This document shows positions 17,422-26,248 of a stretch of 64,000 bases of DNA, in pieces. The translations under genes were made by a program, and so were the position numbers. How positions within the stretch are numbered: position 1 is the first letter of the stretch; each line of letters starts with the position of its first letter. Source of the DNA: Pedobacter sp. KBS0701 (GTDB lineage Bacteria; Bacteroidota; Bacteroidia; Sphingobacteriales; Sphingobacteriaceae); assembly GCF_005938645.2 (NCBI RefSeq), contig NZ_CP042171.1, positions 2,604,001 to 2,668,000 of the forward strand, written 5' to 3'. Under the pieces are notes generated by a model. The model had not been told where the DNA came from, searched no databases, and was given only the letters and a program-made list of their open reading frames with translations.

Positions 17422-17625
17422 ATGTATATGAAAAATAATAAAGATCGACTGTCGAGGTGTTGGTTCCTTGTGTCCAGTGCCCTTCCCCCCGTAGGATTTT
17501 TCCTTTATTTCAGGCACAGGCAGGCCTATCCAAACAAAGCCAAAAGGGCTTTAAAAAGCGCAATAATCGAGGTGCCCATGGCTATACTCAGTGCGTGCAT
17601 CATGAACACTTTTATCTTCAATTAA
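17422..17625 (+). CDS. Small two-helix membrane protein
   Basis: 67 aa (65 from the second ATG, 17428). There are two hydrophobic segments (about residues 13-28 and 48-65) separated by a basic loop, FRHRQAYPNKAKRALKSA. The PxVGxxLYxxxxxxxPxKAKxAL layout resembles small Bacteroidetes membrane proteins with a glycine/proline start. The gaps to its neighbours are 13 and 3 bases, which supports it as a real operon member. No function is known. Confidence 0.6.
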   Translation: MYMKNNKDRLSRCWFLVSSALPPVGFFLYFRHRQAYPNKAKRALKSAIIEVPMAILSACIMNTFIFN

Positions 17626-17628
17626 GCC

Positions 17629-17985
17629 ATGGCAAAAAACATTGTTTCAGCAGCGCTGCTACTCATTTCGGTAACACTTAGCTTTAAACACGCCTGGGAC
17701 TCGGTATATTATAAAGACAATCCAGGGTCTGCCAAGATGATGGAAAGCTTAGGGGTTAGCCAGACATTCATGCCCTATATGGCTGCTTTAGCCATAGTGA
17801 TCGGTATACTTCTAATCATCCCCAACACCTTTTTCCTGGGCAACATGCTAAATGCACAGCTGATTGTTATAATAATTGGGCTTGCACTTCGGGCGGGAGA
17901 TTACCGTATCGCGCTGATAGAGATCCCTTTTTTAGTGATGCCATTAGTTCTGATCTGGCTTAAGTATCCGTTTAAAATAAGTTAA
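17629..17985 (+). CDS. DoxX-like membrane protein
   Basis: 118 aa with four predicted TM helices, in the pattern of the DoxX/DoxD-like family (N-terminal helix with FKHAWDSVYYKDNPGS, then hydrophobic segments to LVLIWLKYPFK). Members of this family are often linked to redox or sulfur metabolism, but the role of this subgroup is unknown. Within a tight operon (3 bases after the small membrane protein, 8 bases before the AraC gene). Confidence 0.75.
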   Translation: MAKNIVSAALLLISVTLSFKHAWDSVYYKDNPGSAKMMESLGVSQTFMPYMAALAIVIGILLIIPNTFFLGNMLNAQLIVIIIGLALRAGDYRIALIEIPFLVMPLVLIWLKYPFKIS

Positions 17986-17993
17986 TTTGCAGT

Positions 17994-18902
17994 ATGGATG
18001 ACAGGAAACTTTACCGGATCAGTTCGATAACAGAAATACACCGTTTGATGGGCCTTCCCAAACCCCATCACCCACTTATCAGCATCGTTGATCTGAAGGG
18101 CCTGAGAAATGACACCGGTATCAACGCAGTGGTATTCGATTTGTTTGTAATATCCATGAAAAGAGGATGTGACGGATTACATTACGGGCAACAGAAATAC
18201 GACTTTGACGAAGGACTGATGGCCTTTACGTCCCCCGGTCAGATCTTGCGTGGCGAAGACAATGGCGTACCACCCAATTTACAAGGCTGGATGCTTTTTC
18301 TGCATCCTGACTTTCTCTGGAACACATCACTTGTGACCAAAATCGGGCGATATGATTATTTTAGCTATGCGACCAGTGAAGCCCTTTTTCTCTCGGATAA
18401 GGAAGAACTGGTAATCAACGAACTGATCAAAAATATCAAAACTGAATATTACGCCAATATGGATAAGTTCAGCCAGGATATTATGATCTCACATCTGGAA
18501 ACCTTGCTGAATTATGCCGAACGTTTTTACCAGCGCCAGTTCATCACCCGGAAAATTACCAACCATCAGGTATTGAACCGTGTAGAGGTGCTGTTAACTG
18601 ACTATTTGAACAATGACGCGCTGCTTTCTAAAGGACTTCCTACCGTACCATACTTTGCCGCTGCCCTGAACATCTCCACGAAGTATTTAAGTAGCCTGCT
18701 GAAACAACTGACAGGCCAGACGATGCAACAGATTATCCACGATAAGCTGATCGGGAAGGCTAAAGAAAAATTATCTACGACGCGGATGTCCGTAAGTGAA
18801 ATCGCCTATCAGCTTGGTTTTGAGCATCCCCAATCGTTCAATAAACTATTTAAAAGCAAGACCAAACAAAGCCCTCTGGATTTTCGTAAGGCCTTCAACT
18901 GA
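17994..18902 (+). CDS. AraC-family regulator
   Basis: 302 aa: a cupin-like N-terminal sensor domain and a C-terminal AraC HTH. The second HTH is clear (VSEIAYQLGFEHPQSFNKLF followed by KSKTKQSPLDFRKAF). It is the last gene of the SDR-DUF2147-membrane protein-DoxX run and may control it. The effector is unknown. Confidence 0.9.
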   Translation: MDDRKLYRISSITEIHRLMGLPKPHHPLISIVDLKGLRNDTGINAVVFDLFVISMKRGCDGLHYGQQKYDFDEGLMAFTSPGQILRGEDNGVPPNLQGWMLFLHPDFLWNTSLVTKIGRYDYFSYATSEALFLSDKEELVINELIKNIKTEYYANMDKFSQDIMISHLETLLNYAERFYQRQFITRKITNHQVLNRVEVLLTDYLNNDALLSKGLPTVPYFAAALNISTKYLSSLLKQLTGQTMQQIIHDKLIGKAKEKLSTTRMSVSEIAYQLGFEHPQSFNKLFKSKTKQSPLDFRKAFN

Positions 18903-19006
18903 AAACGCCAGGGCATTATTATTTAAGCCAGAAGCCAAATACCTGTTGTTCTGGTATTTCCAATTATTATCAGGAACCGGCTGAACGTAGGATAGCGACT
19001 ATTTGG

Positions 19007-19014
19007 TAACTTTG
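19007..19014 (+). promoter_or_regulatory. Possible Bacteroidetes -7 box
   Basis: TAACTTTG fits the TAnnTTTG consensus and lies 24 bases before the ATG of the AraC gene at 19038. I see no good -33 TTTG at the expected distance, so support is moderate. Confidence 0.35.
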
Positions 19015-19037
19015 CTTAATGATATTCGTTAGAAGTT

Positions 19038-19892
19038 ATGCGTGGTAACACTTTTCCCAAAAACCTGAGTCAAAACAAAGGACTCTCTATACGTATCATT
19101 TCTCCTGGATTCGGGCATATATCGCCAGAGTCTGCGACTCAGTATGGTCCTGTGCAACGCTTACCTTACTATTTCCTTCTTTTCGTCTTAAAGGGTAATA
19201 GTGAGGAGGTTATCGATGGGGAGACTATCAAAGTTGGGAGACACGAACTTTTTTTTGCATTACCCTATCAGCTTAGGCAACTCTCTACAACCCGTCACGG
19301 CGCAGACTACTATAAACTAGGCTTCGATGACGAATGCCTTTCGCGATTGCCGAGAAAGTTCCTATTCCTGCTCAACCCCCTGAACCAGATGAAAATAAGC
19401 TTTTTGCCCGATACTTCATTTAGGCTTTGTATTACATTTAAAACCTTACATCGCCTGCTGCGTACTGCCGATACCGACCCGGAACTGATCCTGGCTTACC
19501 TGAACAGCCTGCTTACAGAAATAAATGCTGCTTATTTTATAATGCATAAAAAGCAGACAACGGGAAATCTTGATAAATTTTTAGGTTTCAAGCTATTTGT
19601 GGAAGAAAATCTTACTGATCAACCGCCGATAACTGAGATCGCAGAAAAACTGGCCTTAAGCACAGATGGTTTGTATAGGATTGTAAAACAGCATGCCGGC
19701 ATCTCACCGAAGGAATTCATTACAGGCCGATTAATCCTTGAGGCAAGGCGTAGAATCTATCACAACCAAAAAACATCTGTAAAGGAACTGGCCTTTGAGC
19801 TTGGCTTTAATGACCCGGGCTATTTTTCACGTTTGTTTAAAAAAGTAACCGGTAAAACGATAGCCGGCTTTTATCAGGATTTGTCCTTGTAA
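19038..19892 (+). CDS. AraC-family regulator
   Basis: 284 aa. The N-terminal region (GPVQRLPYYFLLFVLKGNSE, EVIDGETIKVGRHELFFALP) fits an AraC cupin sensor, and the C-terminus has both HTHs, ending in VKELAFELGFNDPGYFSRLF and KKVTGKTIAGFYQ. It is convergent with nothing and lies 63 bases upstream of the NAD-dependent epimerase gene, a probable target. The adjacent TAACTTTG box may be its own promoter. Confidence 0.9.
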   Translation: MRGNTFPKNLSQNKGLSIRIISPGFGHISPESATQYGPVQRLPYYFLLFVLKGNSEEVIDGETIKVGRHELFFALPYQLRQLSTTRHGADYYKLGFDDECLSRLPRKFLFLLNPLNQMKISFLPDTSFRLCITFKTLHRLLRTADTDPELILAYLNSLLTEINAAYFIMHKKQTTGNLDKFLGFKLFVEENLTDQPPITEIAEKLALSTDGLYRIVKQHAGISPKEFITGRLILEARRRIYHNQKTSVKELAFELGFNDPGYFSRLFKKVTGKTIAGFYQDLSL

Positions 19893-19955
19893 AAGCGGTT
19901 TTTGTCCGCATCCGTATAGTACCCAAACCCCACCTTTGTCAGAAATAATTTCATT

Positions 19956-20783
19956 ATGGACAGACAATTTGGTAGAATATTGGTAACCGGTGCAAGCGGC
20001 TTAGTAGGTTCGAGGCTTTTGCCCCGCCTTTCCAGAGCAGGGTATGATTGTTTCGCCCTCGTACGTGGGAAGGAAGTCGGGGCCGGCGTAACGGCTATAG
20101 ATGGGGATTTGTTTGATCCCGCAACGCTGGAAAAAGCGGTAAAAGGCGCGAAAGCCATCATTCACCTGGCAGCCGTGTTCCGCTCATCGAATACGGACCT
20201 GATCTGGAAGAGTAACCTTCAGGGCACGCAAAACCTCATAGATGCCGTAAAGACCCATGCCCCGGATGCACGCTTCATTTTTGCAAGTACCAGCCACGTT
20301 TACGATACAAACAATCCACATCCCGGCCGGGAGGACGATGTGCTTAACCCACAGCATGCCTATCCGGCCAGCAAAGTGGCTGCTGAAAAGGAATTACTTG
20401 AAAGCGGATTGAACTGGTCAGTTCTTCGTTTCCCATTTGTTTATGGGGATGGCGACAGCCACCTGGAAGAATTGCCCAAACACGTATCCGCGGCTAAATT
20501 TCATCCGGCGATGCGGATGAGCACCATCCACCACCGCGATATATATACTGCTATGATGATGGCTTTGCAGGGAATCATGGACAGCCGGGTGGTCAATATC
20601 GCAGATGAGGCACCAACAACACTTTACGAATTATTGCACCTTGTTGGTGAAACCATGATCTCATCCGCGGAGCCGCTGGTCAACCCCTGGTACCTGCATG
20701 CTGATACTTCGCTGGCCCGCGGTTTGGGCTTTCAACCCTCCGTGAGAACGGTTTATCAGGCGGTGCAGGAAAACCTGCTCTGA
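19956..20783 (+). CDS. NAD(P)-dependent epimerase/dehydratase-like (extended SDR)
   Basis: 275 aa extended SDR. The glycine motif TGASGLVG (10-17) is followed by AIDGDLFDP, AIIHLAAV, Ser/Thr at FASTSHVYD and the catalytic YPASK (about 131-135). The C-terminal half is shorter than that of sugar epimerases (typically >300 aa), so a general NAD-dependent reductase is as likely. It follows an AraC gene and precedes a Crp/Fnr gene whose palindromic operator lies 33 bases after its stop. Confidence 0.88.
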   Translation: MDRQFGRILVTGASGLVGSRLLPRLSRAGYDCFALVRGKEVGAGVTAIDGDLFDPATLEKAVKGAKAIIHLAAVFRSSNTDLIWKSNLQGTQNLIDAVKTHAPDARFIFASTSHVYDTNNPHPGREDDVLNPQHAYPASKVAAEKELLESGLNWSVLRFPFVYGDGDSHLEELPKHVSAAKFHPAMRMSTIHHRDIYTAMMMALQGIMDSRVVNIADEAPTTLYELLHLVGETMISSAEPLVNPWYLHADTSLARGLGFQPSVRTVYQAVQENLL

Positions 20784-20816
20784 GCGCTTACCTGATTTGT
20801 CCGGCCCGCCTCATTT

Positions 20817-20832
20817 TTTACCATATGGTAAA
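20817..20832. promoter_or_regulatory. Palindromic operator, site 1
   Basis: Perfect 16-base palindrome TTTACCATATGGTAAA, 33 bases upstream of the Crp/Fnr-family start at 20866. An almost identical site (one base different) lies after the same gene at 21444. Crp/Fnr proteins bind two-fold symmetric sites of this size, so this is a likely autoregulatory operator. The pairing of site and regulator is inference from position. Confidence 0.75.
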
Positions 20833-20865
20833 TGACTGTTTTACAATGTGTATTATCTTTACCTG

Positions 20866-21435
20866 ATGGAAGCGATGATAAATCTTATCCTGCAGTTTGG
20901 TGACCTGAATAAACAGCAGATCGACTTTTTACTGAGCAAGGTTGAAATGCTCGAATTTAAAAAAGATGATTACCTCTCTGAAGCCGGGAAGGTGCCCCGT
21001 TATATGGCGTTTGTGCTGGAAGGCGTGTTCCGCTTCTGTTATTATAACAACAAGGGCGAAGAGGTCACCAATTATTTTGTAGAAGAAGGCAATTTTGTAG
21101 TTGATAATGAAAAATTCGAATCGCAGATCGCAGCGTCCGAATATGTACAGGCCGTTACCGATTGCAAAGTGCTTGTGTTCAACAAAAAAAACTGGGATGA
21201 TATATCCCGCACCATTGTGGGCTGGGAAATGATGAAAGCCAACATGGTAAAAAAGTGCCTGACGCTGGCAATGGAGCGGCGCAGTCCGCTGGTTTCAGAA
21301 GACGCCACCAGGCGTTACCTGTCCTTTATTGAGGGCTTTCCCAATCTGATCAACCGCATCCCGCTTTCGCATGTGGCCTCCTACTTGGGCATCACCCAGC
21401 AATCGCTTAGCAGAATACGTCGTAACATTCGTTAG
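20866..21435 (+). CDS. Crp/Fnr-family regulator
   Basis: 189 aa from the ATG at 20866 (MEAMINLILQFG); six further codons upstream (20848) are possible. An N-terminal cyclic-nucleotide-binding-like beta-barrel (KKDDYLSEAGKVPRYMAFVL...GVFRFCYY) is followed by a compact C-terminal HTH (LSHVASYLGITQQSLSRIRR). This is the short Bacteroidetes Crp/Fnr type that lacks cysteine iron-sulfur ligands. It is flanked by two copies of the TTTACCAWATGGTAAA palindrome, and the second stands in front of an SDR gene, so it probably controls itself and that SDR. Confidence 0.9.
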   Translation: MEAMINLILQFGDLNKQQIDFLLSKVEMLEFKKDDYLSEAGKVPRYMAFVLEGVFRFCYYNNKGEEVTNYFVEEGNFVVDNEKFESQIAASEYVQAVTDCKVLVFNKKNWDDISRTIVGWEMMKANMVKKCLTLAMERRSPLVSEDATRRYLSFIEGFPNLINRIPLSHVASYLGITQQSLSRIRRNIR

Positions 21436-21443
21436 CGGTGCTT

Positions 21444-21459
21444 TTTACCAAATGGTAAA
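21444..21459. promoter_or_regulatory. Palindromic operator, site 2
   Basis: TTTACCAAATGGTAAA, one base from the perfect palindrome at 20817, and sharing the flanks (TTTTTACCA.ATGGTAAATG in both). It lies between the Crp/Fnr stop and the SDR start at 21514, placed to control the SDR. Confidence 0.7.
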
Positions 21460-21513
21460 TGTTTTCTGCCCATGATTTTCAACATTTGCTTATTCGTTTA
21501 AACAATTAAAAAG

Positions 21514-22374
21514 ATGAGCAAAAAGATCGTATTAATAACCGGAACAAATAGCGGTTTTGGCTGGCTTACAGCCCATAGCTTGGCCGCCGCAGGGCATCAG
21601 GTATACGCAAGCATGCGCGATACCCAGGGCCGTAACGCCGATAAAGCAGCAGCACTTGCAGCTATAGCGAACGTAACCGTTTTGGACATAACCCTGACTG
21701 ATGATGAAAGCGTGAGGCAAGCTGTTGAAACCGTTTTGACCAAAGAAGGCACTATTGATGTGCTGGTGAACAATGCCGGTTACAGCATGACTGGTGTGGC
21801 CGAAAGCTTTACAACGGCCGATGTGCACACCACTTTTGATATCAATGTTTATGCCCCCTGGCGAATGATTAAACAGGTGCTGCCCACCATGCGCAAACAA
21901 GCTGACGGGCTGATCATAAATGTGACCAGTGGCTTCGGGAGGGTATCATTTCCCTTTGCAACCATCTATGCGGCCTCAAAATTTGCCCTGGAAGGGATCA
22001 GTGAGGGCCTGCATTACGAGGTGAAACGTTTAGGTATTGATGTCGCTATTGTGGAGCCCGGGGCTTTCCCCACAGAAATGCAGCAAAAGAACAACCCTGC
22101 ATCCGATCAGACGGTATTTGAGGGATATGGCGCCATTGCAGATATACCTGGTAAAATGATTGCAGCCCTGGGTGCAGAGATGCAAGCTAAAAATCCCGAC
22201 CCCCAGGACGTTGCTGACACTATATTAAAGCTGATCGCCACTCCAAAGGGCACCAGGCCGTTGCGGACCGTGGTTGATCCTATTACGGGCCAGTACATTG
22301 ATGCCGCAAACGAAGCCGTAGCTAAACAATTTGCCGCAGGCTTGACCGTGTTCGGTATGGGTGCGTTATTATAA
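21514..22374 (+). CDS. SDR oxidoreductase
   Basis: 286 aa classical SDR: TGTNSGFG cofactor motif (8-15), VLVNNAGYSM, Ser in INVTSGFGRVSF and YAASKFALEG. PGAFPTEM follows the active site. It is typical of the large family of SDRs induced in Bacteroidetes by redox or antibiotic stress; the substrate is unknown. It stands 55 bases downstream of the second Crp/Fnr-type palindrome, which suggests direct control by the Crp/Fnr protein upstream. Confidence 0.9.
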   Translation: MSKKIVLITGTNSGFGWLTAHSLAAAGHQVYASMRDTQGRNADKAAALAAIANVTVLDITLTDDESVRQAVETVLTKEGTIDVLVNNAGYSMTGVAESFTTADVHTTFDINVYAPWRMIKQVLPTMRKQADGLIINVTSGFGRVSFPFATIYAASKFALEGISEGLHYEVKRLGIDVAIVEPGAFPTEMQQKNNPASDQTVFEGYGAIADIPGKMIAALGAEMQAKNPDPQDVADTILKLIATPKGTRPLRTVVDPITGQYIDAANEAVAKQFAAGLTVFGMGALL

Positions 22375-22807
22375 GCGCAAGAGCATTATGAAAACGGCAG
22401 TGGCCAGGGCTGCTGCCATTTTCTGCTGTATGGTCCCTGGATCGAATCGGCCAGCAGCGATACTTGACCACGTCAAGCGGGGTTTTAGTTTAGAACGCCT
22501 GACTAATAAATTAAAACGTAATGCCCCAGCAGGACAACTTTGCTTTGCGGCTTTGATCCGCATACTCCAAATGTGCGTACCGGCAACTTTGAATGGAGGC
22601 ATAAAATCCCGACAATCCGGGATAAATTACTTCAATTGCCGATTTCACCAAAGATAATTCTATCCTAACATTTAAGTTTTCAATGGGCTTATAAAATTTA
22701 AAACCTGGTGCATCGGGTGTTAAAACAAGTCTATATACCGGCATGCTTTCGCTGAGTGAAGCTAAAAAAAATGTCAGCAGCATTTTACCTGGCAATCACG
22801 TGCCCAT
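22375..22807. other. Intergenic stretch with weak frames
   Basis: 433 bases between a rightward SDR and a leftward Crp/Fnr gene. A leftward 94-codon frame (22511-22795) with IENLNVRIELSLVKSAIEVI looks partly protein-like, but it has no family, and its start lies 13 bases from the end of the Crp/Fnr gene. A short hairpin (CTTGAC-CAC-GTCAAG) lies near 22464. Nothing here is firm. Confidence 0.3.
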
Positions 22808-23383
22808 TTATAGCTTTTTTTCTTTGCGCATCATACTCAGGAAAGCTGCGGTTATACCAAGATAGCTGGCAACATGCTTTTGGGATATACGCTGTTCGAG
22901 TCCCGGATAATGCCTGCGGAATTCCCGGTAACGCTGCTCGGCAGTTTTTGATAAGTTTGAGGTCACCCGTCGCTGTAACATATCAAAGCCATTTTGAGTG
23001 AGGATGCGGAAAAAGCGCTCAAACTTCGGCACTCTTGCAAATAAGCGTTCGAGATCTGGCAACGAAAAGTAGCATACCGTAGTATCTTCCAGCGCTTGTA
23101 TCGTATTGGTTGCCGCCTTCGCTTTAAAAAAACTCACAATATCGCAAGCCCACCAATTTTCAGGGTAAAAGCAGAGATTATGTTCATGCCCTTCCTTATC
23201 GGTGTGATACATGCGCAGGCAGCCTTGCTCAACAAAATAAATATATCGTTCGATCGCTCCTGGTTTCAACAGTATACTGCGTTTGGGAACTGTTTTATGT
23301 TGCAACAAAGCAAGCACTTGCTCCTGTTCGTCAGGAGCAAGTGCTATGTGCATCGCAAAATTTGATAAAATCAACTTAAACAT
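22808..23383 (-). CDS. Crp/Fnr-family regulator
   Basis: 191 aa from the ATG at 23383 (MFKLILSNFAMHI); an upstream ATG at 23410 would overlap the DUF1330 gene. It has an N-terminal cNMP-binding-like domain (RSILLKPGAIERYIYFVEQG) and a C-terminal HTH (SQKHVASYLGITAAFLSMMR). It lies immediately downstream of DUF1330 and SnoaL-like genes on the same strand. Its partner operator was not found; the TTTACCA palindromes at 20.8 and 21.4 kb belong to the other Crp/Fnr gene by position. Confidence 0.88.
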   Translation of the reverse strand: MFKLILSNFAMHIALAPDEQEQVLALLQHKTVPKRSILLKPGAIERYIYFVEQGCLRMYHTDKEGHEHNLCFYPENWWACDIVSFFKAKAATNTIQALEDTTVCYFSLPDLERLFARVPKFERFFRILTQNGFDMLQRRVTSNLSKTAEQRYREFRRHYPGLEQRISQKHVASYLGITAAFLSMMRKEKKL

Positions 23384-23399
23384 ACAACAATTATAACCT

Positions 23400-23753
23400 T
23401 TAAAGGGCAATTTTTCGCGTCATAAACAATTTCAATTCTGCAGTCCCGGCCTCCCGGAGCGGGTTAGCTAATTGCTGATAAACATCGCTTTGCGCAATGG
23501 TTTTAAACGCCTCGGCACTTGGATATTCAACCAATACGATTTCGTCCCATTTTTCGCCTTCTTCGGCAACAATATTAGCCACCACCTCGCTTGCCAGTTT
23601 TACACTGACGCCTTCAATGCCTAATTGCTGCACCACACGATTAAATGCGGGAATATATTGCTCAAAATAGATATTTTTATCTTTGAATTTAATCATGTTC
23701 AGCATCAATACAGGCCCTTGGCCCGGTTCAATATCAGGGAATGTAATGTTCAT
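23400..23753 (-). CDS. DUF1330/ABM-like small protein
   Basis: 117 aa with the dimeric alpha-beta-barrel pattern of DUF1330: GPVLMLNMIKFKD near the start and WDEIVLVEYPSAEAFKTIAQ in the second half. Such proteins are small, cytosolic and of unclear function (some resemble antibiotic monooxygenases). It is 9 bases downstream of the SnoaL-like gene and ends 16 bases before the chosen Crp/Fnr start, so it sits in the middle of a three-gene leftward unit. Confidence 0.8.
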   Translation of the reverse strand: MNITFPDIEPGQGPVLMLNMIKFKDKNIYFEQYIPAFNRVVQQLGIEGVSVKLASEVVANIVAEEGEKWDEIVLVEYPSAEAFKTIAQSDVYQQLANPLREAGTAELKLFMTRKIAL

Positions 23754-23762
23754 GAGATCCTG

Positions 23763-24119
23763 TTAAAAAAAGCCTACAATACAGGTAATGCGGTTTTCAC
23801 CGTCAAATTCAAAGTAATCCATACCCTCAATCGGGTATCCTTCCGGGCGGGTAGCCTGCCAGCGGAAGCGTCCGCTCTGGTGATGTACCTGCGGTTCTGC
23901 CAGCACCTGAAAAGTTCTTGGCCCCATTTGTCCATACGAACTGATGATCAGATCAGCAATCGCCTCCGGCCCGGTAATGCGATCGGTCAACCGGTCAGTG
24001 TAAGTGCCCGCCGGCGCCCAGCACCTGCTGATTTTTTCCAGGATGGCCTTCCGGTCAGTTTCATTCCACGCACTTGTGTAAGTGAGAATGGTATCTTCTA
24101 TGCTTTGGTTATTTTCCAT
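23763..24119 (-). CDS. SnoaL-like (NTF2-fold) protein
   Basis: 118 aa. The pattern ILTYTSAWNETDRKAILEKI, SRCWAPAGTYTDRL, GPEAIADLI and FRWQATRPEG matches the SnoaL-like/NTF2 fold used for small-molecule isomerases and for proteins of unknown function. First gene of the leftward SnoaL-DUF1330-Crp/Fnr unit. Confidence 0.8.
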   Translation of the reverse strand: MENNQSIEDTILTYTSAWNETDRKAILEKISRCWAPAGTYTDRLTDRITGPEAIADLIISSYGQMGPRTFQVLAEPQVHHQSGRFRWQATRPEGYPIEGMDYFEFDGENRITCIVGFF

Positions 24120-24412
24120 AAAGCAAAGATCGGTCGCCTGTGCCGGAAAAAAGTTCAGGTAGTTGAAGAGTTTAGGATATTTGAAAGATTTTTCGGCCGG
24201 ACCGGTTAGCTAAAGCAGACTATAAGGAGTCATCCATTCTTGGATCTGCTGATGATCAGCGGCCTTTTTCCCTTAATTATAAGTCTATAACCTTCTTTTG
24301 TTCTTTGTTTGATTAACTGAAGCGCTTCATCTCCCAGGTAAAGAAAAGCATATTGTGCTTGATTGTTTCATAAAAATCGGGCATGAACGCTATCAAAATA
24401 TAGACAAGCACA

Positions 24413-24983
24413 CTAAAGGGCTGGTTGCATCCAATATAGCGTCGCTCCCCCATTACTGCACCCGTTTACGACCGACAATTTATTACACGCGACATTGTAA
24501 ATAAAGGAATCCTGGATGCTTACCAGATTATTAGCCACAGCATTGCTGGTAAACTCCGAATATTTGAAATAAAGACCGGAAAGAATAATACTTCCAGGTG
24601 TCCGTTGATTAAAATTAATCTGATTCAGTGTAGAAACCGGCATAAAGGAATAAGCAGAACCGTTTACCTTTGCAGATTGCAAGGTCTGGTAGATCGCATT
24701 AAAACTACCCAGATCTATTTTATTACTGTCAACCAGGTTCAGCCCGCCGTAATCCCCAAGATCGGTCTGTTCGAGGGCAAAATCTTTCAGAAGACCATAA
24801 GGCATCCGGCTAAGTTCCAGGTTTCCAAAGATCAGATTCATCTGGTCATAAAACTGGGTATTAATTGTTGGTATGGGTTCATCCGGATCCCCTCCCTCCT
24901 CAATCTGAGCGGAAGCGAAAAAAGGAATTGTTAAGAAAAATGCAAAGCCATGCCTTGCGGATAAAAGAATTTGAGCGTCTCAT
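24413..24983 (-). pseudogene. N-terminal fragment of secreted RHS-associated-type protein
   Basis: The frame 24841-24413 (FGNLELSRMPYGLLKDFALE ... GSIILSGLYFKYSEF) lacks its signal peptide. One frame away, just upstream, lies GFAFFLTIPFFASAQIEE, a signal peptide joining smoothly to TINTQFYDQMN. An ATG at 24983 would start the gene, but a one-base shift near 24945 separates it from the body. The block resembles the start of long secreted Sphingobacteriaceae proteins found near RHS/large surface genes, and it ends prematurely. Frameshifted and truncated. Confidence 0.6.
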
Positions 24984-25004
24984 AAAAATAAAAGTTTGCT
25001 TTTT

Positions 25005-25337
25005 TTAAAAAGAGACATCGAAGGATCCACAGCGGACCTCAACCTTTTCTCCGGTAGAAGCTATTGCATCAAACCAAAAAGTACCAGAAACGATATCCTT
25101 ATTGATTTTTTTAATATAAAGTTCCCCCCTTAGGCCAGAAGTGGTATTAAACTCTCTTACATTTCATGCTGAACCATAAGAATAACTGGCAAAAGCCGCA
25201 CCCACTTTCCTTTCGGAGGCAAGGCTATACGTTTTTCCCTCCTCTAAAGCTTGCCCCCAAACGATTAAGGCGATTGATGGATTATCCGTATTTTTAGGGG
25301 TACCCATTTTGGTATTAGCGTATTGCCCCTGTCCTAT
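25005..25337 (-). pseudogene. DUF6252-like lipoprotein remnant with in-frame stop
   Basis: Read leftward: ALIVWGQALEEGKTYSLASE, AAFASYSYGSA, then TGA at 25164-25166, then NVREFNTTSGLRGELYIKKI, DIVSGTFWFDAIASTGEKVE and the end VRCGSFDVSF-stop. The last part (sGtF.FdA....G..v.v..G.Fd) is the pattern of DUF6252-type Bacteroidetes lipoproteins. Start and lipobox are missing, and the upstream codon is TAA (25338-25340). A single in-frame stop in otherwise good coding sequence marks a young pseudogene. Confidence 0.65.
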
Positions 25338-25888
25338 TTACTTTGGAGGAGTAGTTTCATTTTCCGGGAAGAGCAAGGTTCCCAGACCTACCAGTATGCC
25401 AATACTTCACACTGTCTTTTTTTGATGGTGCCTTAATGCATAATAAGATGTGGTTTCAGTTGGTTGCAATATGGAGCAATTCACGTCGAAATTCCGCTAT
25501 GCTGTCAGTCCCCTACTCCAGTGGGTTTATGGTGAGAAATGATCCGATAATCATGGCTCTTGTAAACTGAGGATAGAAAGTTGATTAAAAGGCTTGTTAA
25601 AAGCCCTACCAATTCCTAACTTTAAAGTGCCATACTTAGCAATCAGCACGTTAATTAATATATTTAATTCAATTGTTTTACCATGGCTGGAGAAGAAACA
25701 AAGATTGACGATGATCTCCGTGAAAGCTTCAGGAATTGACGGATAACCATATCGCTGCACTTATTCATAAAGCAATCATCAATTATCCGCATCAAAAGAC
25801 CAATGCTTTAACTGATAAGTCAACAACTGATTTTTACACCTGTTTATTTGCCGAATTGCCTAATTAGCATTACCTAAAACGAAGAATT
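25338..25888. other. Decayed intergenic stretch
   Basis: 551 bases with no supported gene. A leftward 69-codon frame (25551-25760) has no family likeness. A short + strand frame starting MAGEETKIDDDLRE (about 25683) stops after about 18 codons. The region lies in the fragment-rich segment 24.4-27.6 kb. Confidence 0.4.
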
Positions 25889-25975
25889 ATGAAGGAATAT
25901 CTCTTACAAATAAGTGGAACAATAGGGATTTTGGCTATTGTAATTGCCTTTATCTTTTGGCCAAGGAAATCTTAA
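25889..25975 (+). CDS. 28-aa single-TM peptide
   Basis: Short frame MKEYLLQISGTIGILAIVIA followed by FIFWPRKS and stop. It is almost entirely one hydrophobic helix flanked by charged ends, a layout seen in small membrane peptides such as KdpF-like subunits and type I toxins. There is no adjacent partner gene. It could be a chance frame, but composition, length and topology are coherent. Confidence 0.3.
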   Translation: MKEYLLQISGTIGILAIVIAFIFWPRKS

Positions 25976-26248
25976 AAAAAGAACAATGGTGTAGTTGCTA
26001 GAAACTCAGACAATTATTCAGGTTGTTTTCGTGACCAGGTGAGGATATAAATAAATCCTATACGCTCAAATGTTTATGGGTTTAAATCTTAACACCGTTA
26101 TTGACTATTTGAAATGAGGTTTGATAAATTCCATCAATGAACTAAAAATAAGGATAAGTCAACGAGTTGAAACACGTTGTACATGGACCGGATTTGTGGC
26201 GCTTATTTATCATTTCCAATCGGACTGAAAGCAGCTAGGGTTCACCAG

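Noticed and set aside
22511-22795. 94-codon leftward frame between the SDR and Crp/Fnr genes
   Set aside because: Protein-like in part, but no family, no support from spacing, and the region is otherwise noncoding.
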